Shown one piece after another: positions 1-7,298 of a DNA stretch of 64,000 nucleotides (position 1 is its first letter; every line of letters starts with the position of its first letter). A program made the position numbers and the translations under genes. The notes beneath the pieces were generated by a model. The model saw nothing but the letters and a program-made list of their open reading frames with translations. It did no database searches and was not told where the DNA came from. Origin of the DNA: CAYWKU01 sp964459325 (GTDB taxonomy: Bacteria; RBG-13-61-14; CAYWKU01). The DNA is taken from positions 1-64,000 of the forward strand of contig CAYWKU010000001.1 of the NCBI GenBank assembly GCA_964459325.1, given 5' to 3'.

Positions 1-2
1 TC

Positions 3-275
3 CAGACTTATGATTTTACGACCTCAAATTTCCCCCACAAGTGGGACACGACCAGCGAATCGGTGCGAAGTTACATGCACAACCTCAATACCGGCGGCGC
101 ATACAAAAAGTTGCGACGGTTGCGTCACGAACAGCGCCAATCAGGTGAGATGCTTGACCCGTATAAGCTGCTGGGAGGATTGCAGAATTATTCGCAGCGC
201 GGCAGCGATTATATCAAAGACATTGAAAGAATGATTAAGACCAACCGCTCTTATATGAAGCCCGACGGCAATTAA
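3..275 (+). CDS. Bax-like glucosaminidase, C-terminal fragment (5' truncated)
   Basis: The frame is open from the left edge, so this is the last roughly 90 residues of a gene starting outside the window. The stretch SVRSYMHNLNTGGAYKKLR followed by a YSQRGSDYIKDIE segment looks like the C-terminal end of the Bax/FlgJ-type glucosaminidase family (mannosyl-glycoprotein endo-beta-N-acetylglucosaminidase domain), envelope enzymes thought to cleave peptidoglycan glycan. The catalytic part lies upstream and cannot be checked. A GTG at 63 could start a short reading frame, but the similarity continues upstream of it, so I treat it as internal. A deacetylase gene follows 25 bp later on the same strand, so the two may be cotranscribed. 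Confidence 0.6.
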   Translation, partial: QTYDFTTSNFPHKWDTTSESVRSYMHNLNTGGAYKKLRRLRHEQRQSGEMLDPYKLLGGLQNYSQRGSDYIKDIERMIKTNRSYMKPDGN

Positions 276-300
276 TCCTCTGAAAAATAAGGAGCAAGTC

Positions 301-1368
301 TTGAAAGCAACTTTACTTATGAAAATAATGGTATGTCTTTTACCGATGGTAATTGTGTGGCCCGTCTTTACTTTGTCCTCCGAAAATAGTCCCGGTCACG
401 CCGTTATACTTCAGTATCATCATTTCGGGGAAGATACCCCTCCCTCGACGAGTGTGCCGCTTGAAACCTTCCGGCAGCACCTTTCTTATATCGAAAGAAA
501 CGGATACACGGTATGGCCGGTGGAAAAAATCGTAACGCATCTCAAAGAGGGGAAGGAAGTTCCGGAAAAATGCGTGGGAATAACCATTGACGATGCTTAC
601 GAATCCGTGTACGAAAGAGCGTATCCCCTGCTGAAGAAACACGGTTTCCCGTTTACCGTATTCGTGCCGACCGAGGCGGCTGAAAAGAAATACGGTATCA
701 GTATGACGTGGGAGCAGATGAAGGAAATGACGAACCACGGGGCCACGTTATCTAGCCACGGCCATACCCATGATTACCTCGTTCGGCGAAAAAAGGGAGA
801 AACCGAATCCGAATGGAAAGCCCGCGTCAAGCAGGACATCCAAAAGTCACTGGAATTGTTGAAGAAAAGACTGGGCAGCGAATCCGGGCTGTTTGCGTAT
901 CCATACGGAGAGTATAACTCAGCCCTCAAACAAATAGTCAAGGATATGAACCTCATCGCCTTCGGGCAGCATTCGGGAGCCGTGTGGCCCGGGAGCGATT
1001 TCGCGGCGCTGCCCCGGTTTCCCATGTCCGCTCAATATGCCGAAATGAATTCGTTTAGAACTAAGATACGAAGCCTGCCGCTGCCGGTTATATCCGCCGA
1101 GCCGTCCGGCCCCGTGCTGGAGGAGGACAATCGTAAACCGGTGTTGAAGCTGGAGTTGGCCCCGGGGGATTACAGCAAGGGGACAATGACGTGCTACGCA
1201 TCGGGGCAGGGCAGAATCGAGGCCCGGTGGGTCGGTTCCGAAAAAAAGGTGCTTGAAGTCGTCGCCGACGGGCCTTTACCCACCGGGCGCAGCCGGTATA
1301 ACTGCACGGCCAGGCACAAGAGCGAAAACCGCTATTTCTGGTACAGTCACCCCTGGCTGGTTCATTGA
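301..1368 (+). CDS. Secreted/anchored polysaccharide deacetylase (NodB domain)
   Basis: A TTG start is preceded by AAGGAGC. An N-terminal hydrophobic segment (residues 5-25) is a signal peptide or anchor. The NodB homology domain shows a YHHF segment near residue 39, the TIDD motif (95-98) and SHGHTH (152-157). D98, H153 and H157 are the likely divalent-metal ligands, and a FAYPYG motif follows. The family removes acetyl groups from N-acetylglucosamine polymers or other acylated carbohydrates in the periplasm or at the surface. The last roughly 100 residues form a separate region with no motif I recognise. The upstream neighbour is a glucosaminidase-like gene, which suggests a peptidoglycan or exopolysaccharide role; the substrate is not known. 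Confidence 0.85.
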   Translation: MKATLLMKIMVCLLPMVIVWPVFTLSSENSPGHAVILQYHHFGEDTPPSTSVPLETFRQHLSYIERNGYTVWPVEKIVTHLKEGKEVPEKCVGITIDDAYESVYERAYPLLKKHGFPFTVFVPTEAAEKKYGISMTWEQMKEMTNHGATLSSHGHTHDYLVRRKKGETESEWKARVKQDIQKSLELLKKRLGSESGLFAYPYGEYNSALKQIVKDMNLIAFGQHSGAVWPGSDFAALPRFPMSAQYAEMNSFRTKIRSLPLPVISAEPSGPVLEEDNRKPVLKLELAPGDYSKGTMTCYASGQGRIEARWVGSEKKVLEVVADGPLPTGRSRYNCTARHKSENRYFWYSHPWLVH

Positions 1369-1414
1369 TTGCCTTCCGGTATGCGATGATAGATACAGTG
1401 TGAAAGGACCGTTT

Positions 1415-3793
1415 TTATCCCACCCCCGCCAGGGATAGTCTTCCCTTCCACAACCGGCGCATGTAGCTTTTCAGCGCCGCGTGGCGTGGAGCTTTCAGGC
1501 CGGGGTCGGTTTCCACTATCCGGGCGGCTTCGTCTTTGGCGTCTATGAGCACCTGCCCGTCGCGGGCGATGTTGGCAACCCGGAAATCGGGCATTCCGGA
1601 CTGGCGCGTTCCCAGAAACTCGCCGGGGCCTCGAATGGCCAGGTCTTCTTCCGCTATCCTGAACCCGTCGGAGGTTTCGGTCATAATCTTTAACCTTTTG
1701 CGAGCTTCCCCCCCTATGGAGCCGTGTGCCACCAGGTAGCATTTCCCCGGATGCTCGCCCCTGCCCACCCTTCCACGGAGTTGGTGAAGCTGGCTGAGTC
1801 CGAAGCGCTCGGCGTGTTCAATTACCATGACCGTAGCCGCCGGAACGTCTATGCCCACTTCCACCACCGTGGTGGCCACCAGCAGTTGGATTTTTCCCGC
1901 TGCAAAATCGCGCATAACCTCCTCCCGGTCTTCCGGCTTCATCCTACCGTGAATCAGGCCGATGCTGTACTCGGGGAATATCTTCCCGGCCAGGTATTCC
2001 GCCCTTTCGGTGGCGTTATAAAGCTCGCTGCTGTTCTCGCTTTCTGTTATCAGCGGATAGACCACGAAGCCCCGTCTGCCGGAGGCCAGCTCGCCCCTAA
2101 CCGACTCCCACATCCCGCTGATTTCCTTTTTCTTGACCAGGTGAGTTTCCACCGGCTCCCGCCCGGGCGGCATTTCGTCTATAACGGCCAGGTCGAGGTC
2201 GCCGTAAAGTGTCATGGTGAGGGTTCGCGGGATGGGGGTGGCGGTCATGACCAGGGTGTGGGGCACCCGTTCCCCACCCTTGGCCTTCAGTGACATTCGC
2301 TGATGCACTCCGAACCGATGCTGTTCGTCAACCACGGCGTATGCCAGCTTGTGGAAGTTGACAGGCTCGCTCAGAAGTGCGTGGGTGCCTATGATGATGC
2401 ACGACTCACCCTCGGAGAGCTTCTCGCGTATTTCTTCTTTGCGATTGGGTGGGGTTTTACCCAGCAGCAGGTGCACCTTCGGATTTTCGGTTTCAAGTAT
2501 CTGTGTGAAATTTCGCCAGTGCTGCTCGGCCAGAATTTCGGTGGGGGCCATAATTGCGGCCTGGTGGCCCGCTTCCACGGCGAAAAGCGCTCCCAGCATG
2601 GCCACCAGGGTTTTGCCGCTGCCCACGTCGCCCTGGAGGAGCAGATTCATGGGGTGAGGGTTTTCGACTTCGCCCCATATTCGCCTGATAGCCTTTTTCT
2701 GAGCTTCGGTAAGCTTGAATGGCATGGAAGATGCCACCTTGCGAGAAAGCTTTCCGTCCGTTTTGATGGGCCATGCCGGCTCCTTGAGCGTTCCCTCGCG
2801 CTTGAGCGCCAGCCCTGTCTGGAGGATGAGAAATTCGTCGAACACCAGCCTTCGGTGGCTGGGGGAGGTTTTTCGGCGCAACGATTCGATGTCGGCGTCT
2901 TCCGGGGGCATGTGCACCATGCGGAAGGCGTCGGGAAGCTTGGGCAGGCCGAGCTCCTCCCGCATGTTATCGGGCAGGGTTTCCGGCGCCAGGTGGGCGT
3001 AATTTTCCACGGCGTGAGCGCTTATTTTACGCAGCCTGTTCTGAGTGAGCCCTTCCGTGGCGTGGTAAACGGGGAGTATGCCCGGCTCCGGCGATTCGTC
3101 TTCGTCCAGCACCGTAATCTCCGGATGATGAATTTCCCTCTGGTCGCGATACCTTTTTACCTCGCCGTAGACGAAAAGCCGGGTACCGGGAGTGATTTTC
3201 TTCTCGACCCAGTTCACCCCCCGGAACCATTTCGCCGCGATTACCCCGCTGTCGTCTTGCAGGAAAGCCTCGAAATTCCTCCCGAAACGCCCCACCCGGT
3301 CGGCGGCGGCCACGGTGGCTGCGAATCCGGCCCTGTCCCCCTCTTTCAAATCGCGTATTTTGACGATATTCCGGCGGTCTTCATAGTCCCGGGGGAGGGC
3401 GAAGAGCAGGTCTTCAACGGTATAAATATTTAATTTGGCGAGCTTTTCGGCTATCGCCGGCCCGACGCCCTTAACCCACTGCACGCTGGTTTCCAGGGCC
3501 TCGAAGGACTTTTTGATGTCGGTATCCGAAGGGGCTTTGACGTCCGAAATAAGCTCCGTAAGTTTCCGTATCCGGGCCTTTTTCTCATCTGGCCGGGCGC
3601 TGTCGTATCCCCGGAGGGTGGCGGCCATGGAATCCGCAACCCGGCGCTTTTGTGGAATTTGCTTTTTGAGGTTTTCGATGGACGGGCGGAGGGACTTTTC
3701 CAGCTCCACCACCCGGTTGAGGTTGGCCCAGTTGTCTTTCCGAATGTAGTTCAGGGGTTTTTCGATGGCGGCGAGGGTATCATCGACTTGCAT
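1415..3793 (-). CDS. recG: ATP-dependent DNA helicase RecG
   Basis: RecG is a monomeric superfamily 2 helicase that remodels stalled replication forks and branch-migrates Holliday junctions. An N-terminal extension of about 100 residues precedes a helix-hairpin-helix-like segment (VKGVGPAIAEKL, about 107-118) and the wedge/OB domain (about 150-230). The motor follows: Walker A GDVGSGKT at 388-395, the RecG-type DEQH box at 489-492 followed by RFG, then TATPIPRTL and the C-terminal motifs with QLRGRVGRG. The 792-residue length is somewhat above the usual 690-ish because of the N-terminal extension, which many non-enteric RecG proteins share. It is the last gene of a greA-DUF1858-recG run with short gaps (24 and 5 bp) and is convergent with the deacetylase gene. 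Confidence 0.97.
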   Translation of the reverse strand: MQVDDTLAAIEKPLNYIRKDNWANLNRVVELEKSLRPSIENLKKQIPQKRRVADSMAATLRGYDSARPDEKKARIRKLTELISDVKAPSDTDIKKSFEALETSVQWVKGVGPAIAEKLAKLNIYTVEDLLFALPRDYEDRRNIVKIRDLKEGDRAGFAATVAAADRVGRFGRNFEAFLQDDSGVIAAKWFRGVNWVEKKITPGTRLFVYGEVKRYRDQREIHHPEITVLDEDESPEPGILPVYHATEGLTQNRLRKISAHAVENYAHLAPETLPDNMREELGLPKLPDAFRMVHMPPEDADIESLRRKTSPSHRRLVFDEFLILQTGLALKREGTLKEPAWPIKTDGKLSRKVASSMPFKLTEAQKKAIRRIWGEVENPHPMNLLLQGDVGSGKTLVAMLGALFAVEAGHQAAIMAPTEILAEQHWRNFTQILETENPKVHLLLGKTPPNRKEEIREKLSEGESCIIIGTHALLSEPVNFHKLAYAVVDEQHRFGVHQRMSLKAKGGERVPHTLVMTATPIPRTLTMTLYGDLDLAVIDEMPPGREPVETHLVKKKEISGMWESVRGELASGRRGFVVYPLITESENSSELYNATERAEYLAGKIFPEYSIGLIHGRMKPEDREEVMRDFAAGKIQLLVATTVVEVGIDVPAATVMVIEHAERFGLSQLHQLRGRVGRGEHPGKCYLVAHGSIGGEARKRLKIMTETSDGFRIAEEDLAIRGPGEFLGTRQSGMPDFRVANIARDGQVLIDAKDEAARIVETDPGLKAPRHAALKSYMRRLWKGRLSLAGVG

Positions 3794-3817
3794 AAATAAA
3801 GTCCCCGCCGCGAAAAA

Positions 3818-4024
3818 TTACTTTTTGTGGCCGGTTATTTCTCTGATGAGTTCTTCGACGTCCAGCCCGTGGCAGTAAGCGGCGTGGATAAGCTTTTCCT
3901 GGCCGAATCCGCCGCATGTAAGGCAGGCCATGCGGTATTTTTTGAAAACTTCCCGGGCGCCTTTGCGCTTGATAACGTCTTTCAGCTTGTCCTCGGGCCG
4001 AATGTTGTTGGTTTTGCCGGTCAT
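3818..4024 (-). CDS. Small DUF1858-type CxxC protein
   Basis: This is a 68-residue protein with a single CLTC (CxxC) motif near the middle, in the context MACLTCGGFGQEKLIHAA, followed by HGLDVEELIREI. The layout matches the DUF1858 / hybrid-cluster-associated redox disulfide family: small helical proteins with a redox-active or metal-binding cysteine pair. No transmembrane or export signal is visible, so it is cytoplasmic. It lies between greA (5 bp upstream) and recG (24 bp downstream) on the same strand and is probably cotranscribed. Its partner and substrate are unknown. Confidence 0.7.
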   Translation of the reverse strand: MTGKTNNIRPEDKLKDVIKRKGAREVFKKYRMACLTCGGFGQEKLIHAAYCHGLDVEELIREITGHKK

Positions 4025-4029
4025 GACTT

Positions 4030-4506
4030 CTACTCGAAAGATATCTCCAGGATTATGAATTCCTTAATGCCCCTGGGGGTTTGCACCCGGGCTTCTTCAT
4101 CCAGTTGCTTGCCGATAAGGGCCCGCGCGATGGGGCTGCCAACGCTTATCTTGCCGTTTTCCACATCGGCCTCGTCTTCCCCTACTATCCGGTAAGTGTA
4201 GATTTCACCGGTGTCGGACTCCTCCAGCTTTACCGTTGCTCCGAAAACCACGGTATCGCCGGACAGCTTGGAGGTGTCGATAATTTCCGCCCGGCTCAGT
4301 TTGGATGAAAGCTCCTGGATGCGGCCCTCCACGAAGGACTGCCTTTCCTTGGCGGCGTGGAACTCGGCGTTTTCGTTAATATCCCCGTGAGAGCGCGCGT
4401 CGTGTATGTCCTGCATCACATCGGGGCGCACGTTGCGTTTTAGGTTATCCAACTCCGTTTTGAGCTTCTCATAACCTTCCCTAGTCATGGGAATGCGCTC
4501 TACCAA
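4030..4506 (-). CDS. greA: Transcription elongation factor GreA
   Basis: GreA enters the RNA polymerase secondary channel and stimulates cleavage of backtracked transcripts. The N-terminal coiled coil begins MTREGYEKLKTELDNL. The turn carries the acidic ARSHGDINENAEFHAAKE segment needed for cleavage stimulation, and an FKBP-like C-terminal domain follows (VFGATVKLEE, ISVGSPIARALIGK). I place the start at the TTG at 4506, because AGGGGAG lies 7 nt upstream and this gives exactly the classical 158 residues. The longer in-frame start at 4557 would add 17 atypical residues and place the ribosome-binding site inside the gene. It heads the greA-DUF1858-recG group. Confidence 0.95.
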   Translation of the reverse strand: MVERIPMTREGYEKLKTELDNLKRNVRPDVMQDIHDARSHGDINENAEFHAAKERQSFVEGRIQELSSKLSRAEIIDTSKLSGDTVVFGATVKLEESDTGEIYTYRIVGEDEADVENGKISVGSPIARALIGKQLDEEARVQTPRGIKEFIILEISFE

Positions 4507-4599
4507 TTCTAATCTCCCCTTTTTTATTCGGTGTATAACAACAAAATTCGTTTCCACCCGAAGATAGAAACGACAACAATTTCAGACACTTTTCCTTCT

Positions 4600-4627
4600 A
4601 TTTTATCATATACTCGGAGGGTGTCAA
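4600..4627 (-). promoter_or_regulatory. Sigma-70-type promoter for greA
   Basis: Read on the minus strand: TTGACA (4627-4622), a 16-nt spacer, TAAAAT (4605-4600). The predicted transcript start is near 4593, giving a leader of about 87 nt before the TTG start of greA. This is among the closest matches to consensus in the window. Confidence 0.7.
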
Positions 4628-4940
4628 GCGACAACCGAGCGTGATGACTGATGGAATCGGCAAATAATTCCGAGCCACGAAAGGTTTTAGAGTAATAAAC
4701 CTCTCAAGCAAAAGATTCCGCTCAAAGCTCGATTGTTAGTGGAACGCGCGGCAGGAGTGCCGCGCCTACCAGGAAAAGGGTACAGCCGTTGCCCCGAATT
4801 CTCGGCCCTGCGCAAGTTTACGCCGGGGGCCGTTGTTTCGGGGGACATGTACTCGTTACGTGTACCCCGAAACGAAAAACGGCCGCGCGGCAATTTGCGG
4901 ATGAATCGAACCCGCCCGGAGGATGCTTCTCATGTGCCGT
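4628..4940. other. Gene-free gap with two inverted repeats
   Basis: Between the permease 3' end and the greA promoter I see no convincing coding sequence. It holds a perfect hairpin at 4746-4765 (8-bp stem GCGCGGCA/TGCCGCGC, loop GGAG) and a second, longer one at 4835-4873. The latter has outer arms GTTTCGGGG/CCCCGAAAC and an imperfect inner part (ACATGTAC against TTACGTGT). Neither is followed by a clear T-run on the minus strand, so I do not call either a terminator. They may be dispersed palindromic repeats. Confidence 0.5.
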
Positions 4941-5462
4941 TCATTTCACCCCTGAAAACAGCAGGGTGGCGATGTAGCCCGCTATGGGCGGAAAGATTAC
5001 GGTGCACGCCAGCCGGATGCCGGTGAGTTTCCAGCCGAGTATGCCTATTTCCACCGGTATGCGTGAAAACGACCACAGCGCCCAGCCGGTGATGAATGCG
5101 ACCACAGTTCCGATACCGGCTCCAGCCCGGTAAAAACCCGCAGCCAGCGGCATGCTCACCCACGGGCCGCCGGGCGTCAGTCCTCCCGCGAAGGCGCCCA
5201 TCAGGAGGCCCTTCAGGCCGGACTCTTCGCCCACCCACCGGGCTATTTCCTGCTGCGGAAGGAGCACTTGTACCATGCCTGCAATAATAAACGCGGCTAC
5301 AAGGAGGGGCAGGATTTCCAGTATCATGAAAAGGGCGGTTCTCAACCCCTGAACGTGCTGGCCGCCTCCTTTCTGGTAGCCCATGATAAGCAACACGACC
5401 GCCACCGCCGCCAGAATGGCCGTTGGAATAATCATCCTGCTTCTCCCCTTTTTGTCTGACAC
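4941..5462 (-). CDS. Small permease-like membrane protein (ArsP/DUF318-like)
   Basis: This is a 173-residue integral membrane protein with about four to five hydrophobic helices. It contains AGMVQVLLPQQEIARWVGEESGLKG and a glycine/proline-rich loop, GGLTPGGPWVSMPLA. The pattern resembles one half of the predicted permease family PF03773 (ArsP_1/DUF318, YraQ-like), whose characterised members export organoarsenicals; full-length relatives are about twice as long. The GTG start has GAGGAGG upstream. Substrate unknown. It is followed by the gap leading to greA and is separated from the bactofilin gene by 159 bp, so it probably has its own promoter. Confidence 0.6.
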   Translation of the reverse strand: MSDKKGRSRMIIPTAILAAVAVVLLIMGYQKGGGQHVQGLRTALFMILEILPLLVAAFIIAGMVQVLLPQQEIARWVGEESGLKGLLMGAFAGGLTPGGPWVSMPLAAGFYRAGAGIGTVVAFITGWALWSFSRIPVEIGILGWKLTGIRLACTVIFPPIAGYIATLLFSGVK

Positions 5463-5621
5463 TTCGGAGTCGCCTCCTCGTAAAAGTGTTATTTTTCAGC
5501 TACTTGTTTGTACAATGAGACAGGCAAAACAAAGGCCCACCCCCTTTCCGGGCAGGCCGAAGTTTCCCATATGCTACAGCCGATAGGACGGATAGCGCGA
5601 AAATCCGGTTTTCCGCCGGCC

Positions 5622-6128
5622 TTATTGGCTCGGCTTTTCACCCGTCGAGCCGCCGGAGGAACTTCCGGGGGATGAAGACGCTGCGGAAGACGTCGAAGCC
5701 GCTGTTCCAGAGGAGGCGCCGCCCTTGTCGCCGCTCATGGAGCAGTTTCCGTCCAGCACCACGCCTTCCTCGATAATCAACACCGGCGTGGTGATGTTCC
5801 CGGTTATCCGGGCGGGGCTTTTCAGCTCAACGCGGTTCTTGGCGGTGACGTTCCCGTTCACCTGGCCGCTGACGACGGCGCTGCCGACTTCGATTTCCGC
5901 CTCGACTTTCGCCCCTTCGCCGATGACCAGGTTATCCTTGCTGCGGATTTCGCCCTTCATCACCCCGTCGATTTTAACGGTGCCCTCGAAGCTGAGCTTG
6001 CCCTCGAACTCGCTGCCTTTTCCCAGCAGGGCGTTGGTTTTCGATTCGCCGGCGGAAGCGCCGGTAGCGGGCTTGGGGGTTTCGGAAGCCGGAGTTTCCG
6101 GAGCGTCTTTTTTGGATGATCCCAGCAT
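5622..6128 (-). CDS. Bactofilin
   Basis: A short N-terminal Ser/Pro/Thr-rich tail (about 1-35) leads into a beta-helical core. Repeats such as FEGKLSFEGTVKIDGVMKGEI, NLVIGEGAKVEAEI and VVSGQVNGNVTAKNRVEL fit the bactofilin (DUF583) domain. A Ser/Gly/Thr-rich C-terminal tail of about 35 residues follows. Bactofilins self-assemble without nucleotide into filaments that scaffold cell-wall enzymes, chemoreceptors or chromosome-segregation proteins. AAAGGAG precedes the ATG. The parB gene lies 52 bp upstream on the same strand, so the two are probably cotranscribed. In Myxococcus xanthus bactofilins scaffold the ParABS system, so the linkage may be functional. Confidence 0.92.
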   Translation of the reverse strand: MLGSSKKDAPETPASETPKPATGASAGESKTNALLGKGSEFEGKLSFEGTVKIDGVMKGEIRSKDNLVIGEGAKVEAEIEVGSAVVSGQVNGNVTAKNRVELKSPARITGNITTPVLIIEEGVVLDGNCSMSGDKGGASSGTAASTSSAASSSPGSSSGGSTGEKPSQ

Positions 6129-6180
6129 AGCCTGTTCTCCTTTAGGTAAAGTTTCGTTATCGGCTCGTTTTTGGCCGTCT

Positions 6181-7065
6181 TTATTCCAGAAGGCGATTGC
6201 AAATTCCCTCGAATTGAGATTCGCCGGCGAACTTTATCTCGATGCTGCCGCCGCGTTTGCCCTTTTTGATGACGACCCTGGTTCCCAGGCTCCGGGACAA
6301 CCTTTCTTCCAGGTCTTTGATGGCGGCGTCGCGGCGCTCTTTTTGTTCATCCTTGCCCTTAGCGGCCTTTTTTTCGGCCTCGGTCATCAACTTTCGGGCG
6401 GCGGTTTCGGCCTGCCTGACGCTCAGCCCCTGAGCGATGATTTTCTTGCGCAGCTTATTGCGGGTTTCTCCTTCCAGTTGAAGAAGCGCCCTTGCGTGGC
6501 CGGCGGAGAGCTTTCCCCACACCACGTCATCCTGGATATCTGATTCCAGTCTCAAGAGGCGGAGGGCGTTGGCTACCGTGCTGCGGTTTACACCCACCCG
6601 AGTAGCTACTTCGTCCTGCTTGATACCGAACTGGTCAATCAGCATCCGGTAGGCGCGGGCTTCTTCGACGGGGTTTAAGTTTTCCCGCTGGATGTTTTCG
6701 GTAAGGCCCAGCTCGAGCGCTTCCCGGTCCGACATGTCCCTTAGTATTACGGGCACGCTGTCGGCGCCTATTTTTTGTGCAGCTCTCCACCGACGCTCGC
6801 CCGCGACAAGCTCGTAGGTGGTTTCGGAGCCTTCGGGTGCGTATCTGACCACCAGCGGCTCGATAACGCCCTGTGAGCGGATGCTCTCCGCCAGCTCATC
6901 CAGCGCCTGTTCGTCAAATGCTATGCGGGGTTGGAACCGGGAGGGCGAGATTTCCTCTATTCCCACCATGGTTGGCCGGGCGGTTTTCCGGGCGCCCTCG
7001 CCGGATTCGGCTCCCGGTATGAGGGCTCCCAGGCCTTTTCCCAAAGCTTTGCGGGCGCTCAACAT
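6181..7065 (-). CDS. parB: Chromosome partitioning protein ParB
   Basis: ParB is a CTP-dependent clamp that loads at parS and directs origin segregation with ParA. The N-terminus KALGKGLGALIPG is typical of the ParA-interaction tail. The nucleotide-binding ParB/Srx domain has GERRWRA (89-95) and ENIQRENLNP (about 123-132). A helix-turn-helix follows (DEVATRVGVNRSTVANALRLL), and a C-terminal dimerisation domain ends the protein. Its length of 294 is typical. No parA is adjacent: the bactofilin gene follows and a divergent antiporter gene precedes it. I saw no good copy of the TGTTTCACGTGAAACA parS consensus in the window. Confidence 0.95.
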   Translation of the reverse strand: MLSARKALGKGLGALIPGAESGEGARKTARPTMVGIEEISPSRFQPRIAFDEQALDELAESIRSQGVIEPLVVRYAPEGSETTYELVAGERRWRAAQKIGADSVPVILRDMSDREALELGLTENIQRENLNPVEEARAYRMLIDQFGIKQDEVATRVGVNRSTVANALRLLRLESDIQDDVVWGKLSAGHARALLQLEGETRNKLRKKIIAQGLSVRQAETAARKLMTEAEKKAAKGKDEQKERRDAAIKDLEERLSRSLGTRVVIKKGKRGGSIEIKFAGESQFEGICNRLLE

Positions 7066-7298
7066 CCCCTCCGAATGAGATTTGCGAACAAATCCGACAT
7101 TTGACTCATAAAATATAGCCTAAAATTGGCGAGTTTCAAATATGTGTAGACGGGATGAAATCGGAGTGATTGGCTGCTAAGTAACTTCCCCGGGATTCGC
7201 GGGTATGTGGCGGGATGTACTACCCCTGTCGGGGAACCGACGGAAAATTTACACCCCTTTATTGAAAACCCAGGATAATGGTGTGAAATTATAAAATC

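Noticed and set aside
2303..3433. Long open frame of 376 codons on the plus strand inside recG
   Set aside because: It is the antisense shadow of recG; no family features and the opposite strand has every RecG motif.
4507..4557. 17-codon N-terminal extension of greA
   Set aside because: The ribosome-binding site AGGGGAG lies inside it, and the TTG at 4506 gives the standard 158-residue protein.
7066..7298. parS site near parB
   Set aside because: No match close to TGTTTCACGTGAAACA was found in this gap or elsewhere in the window.
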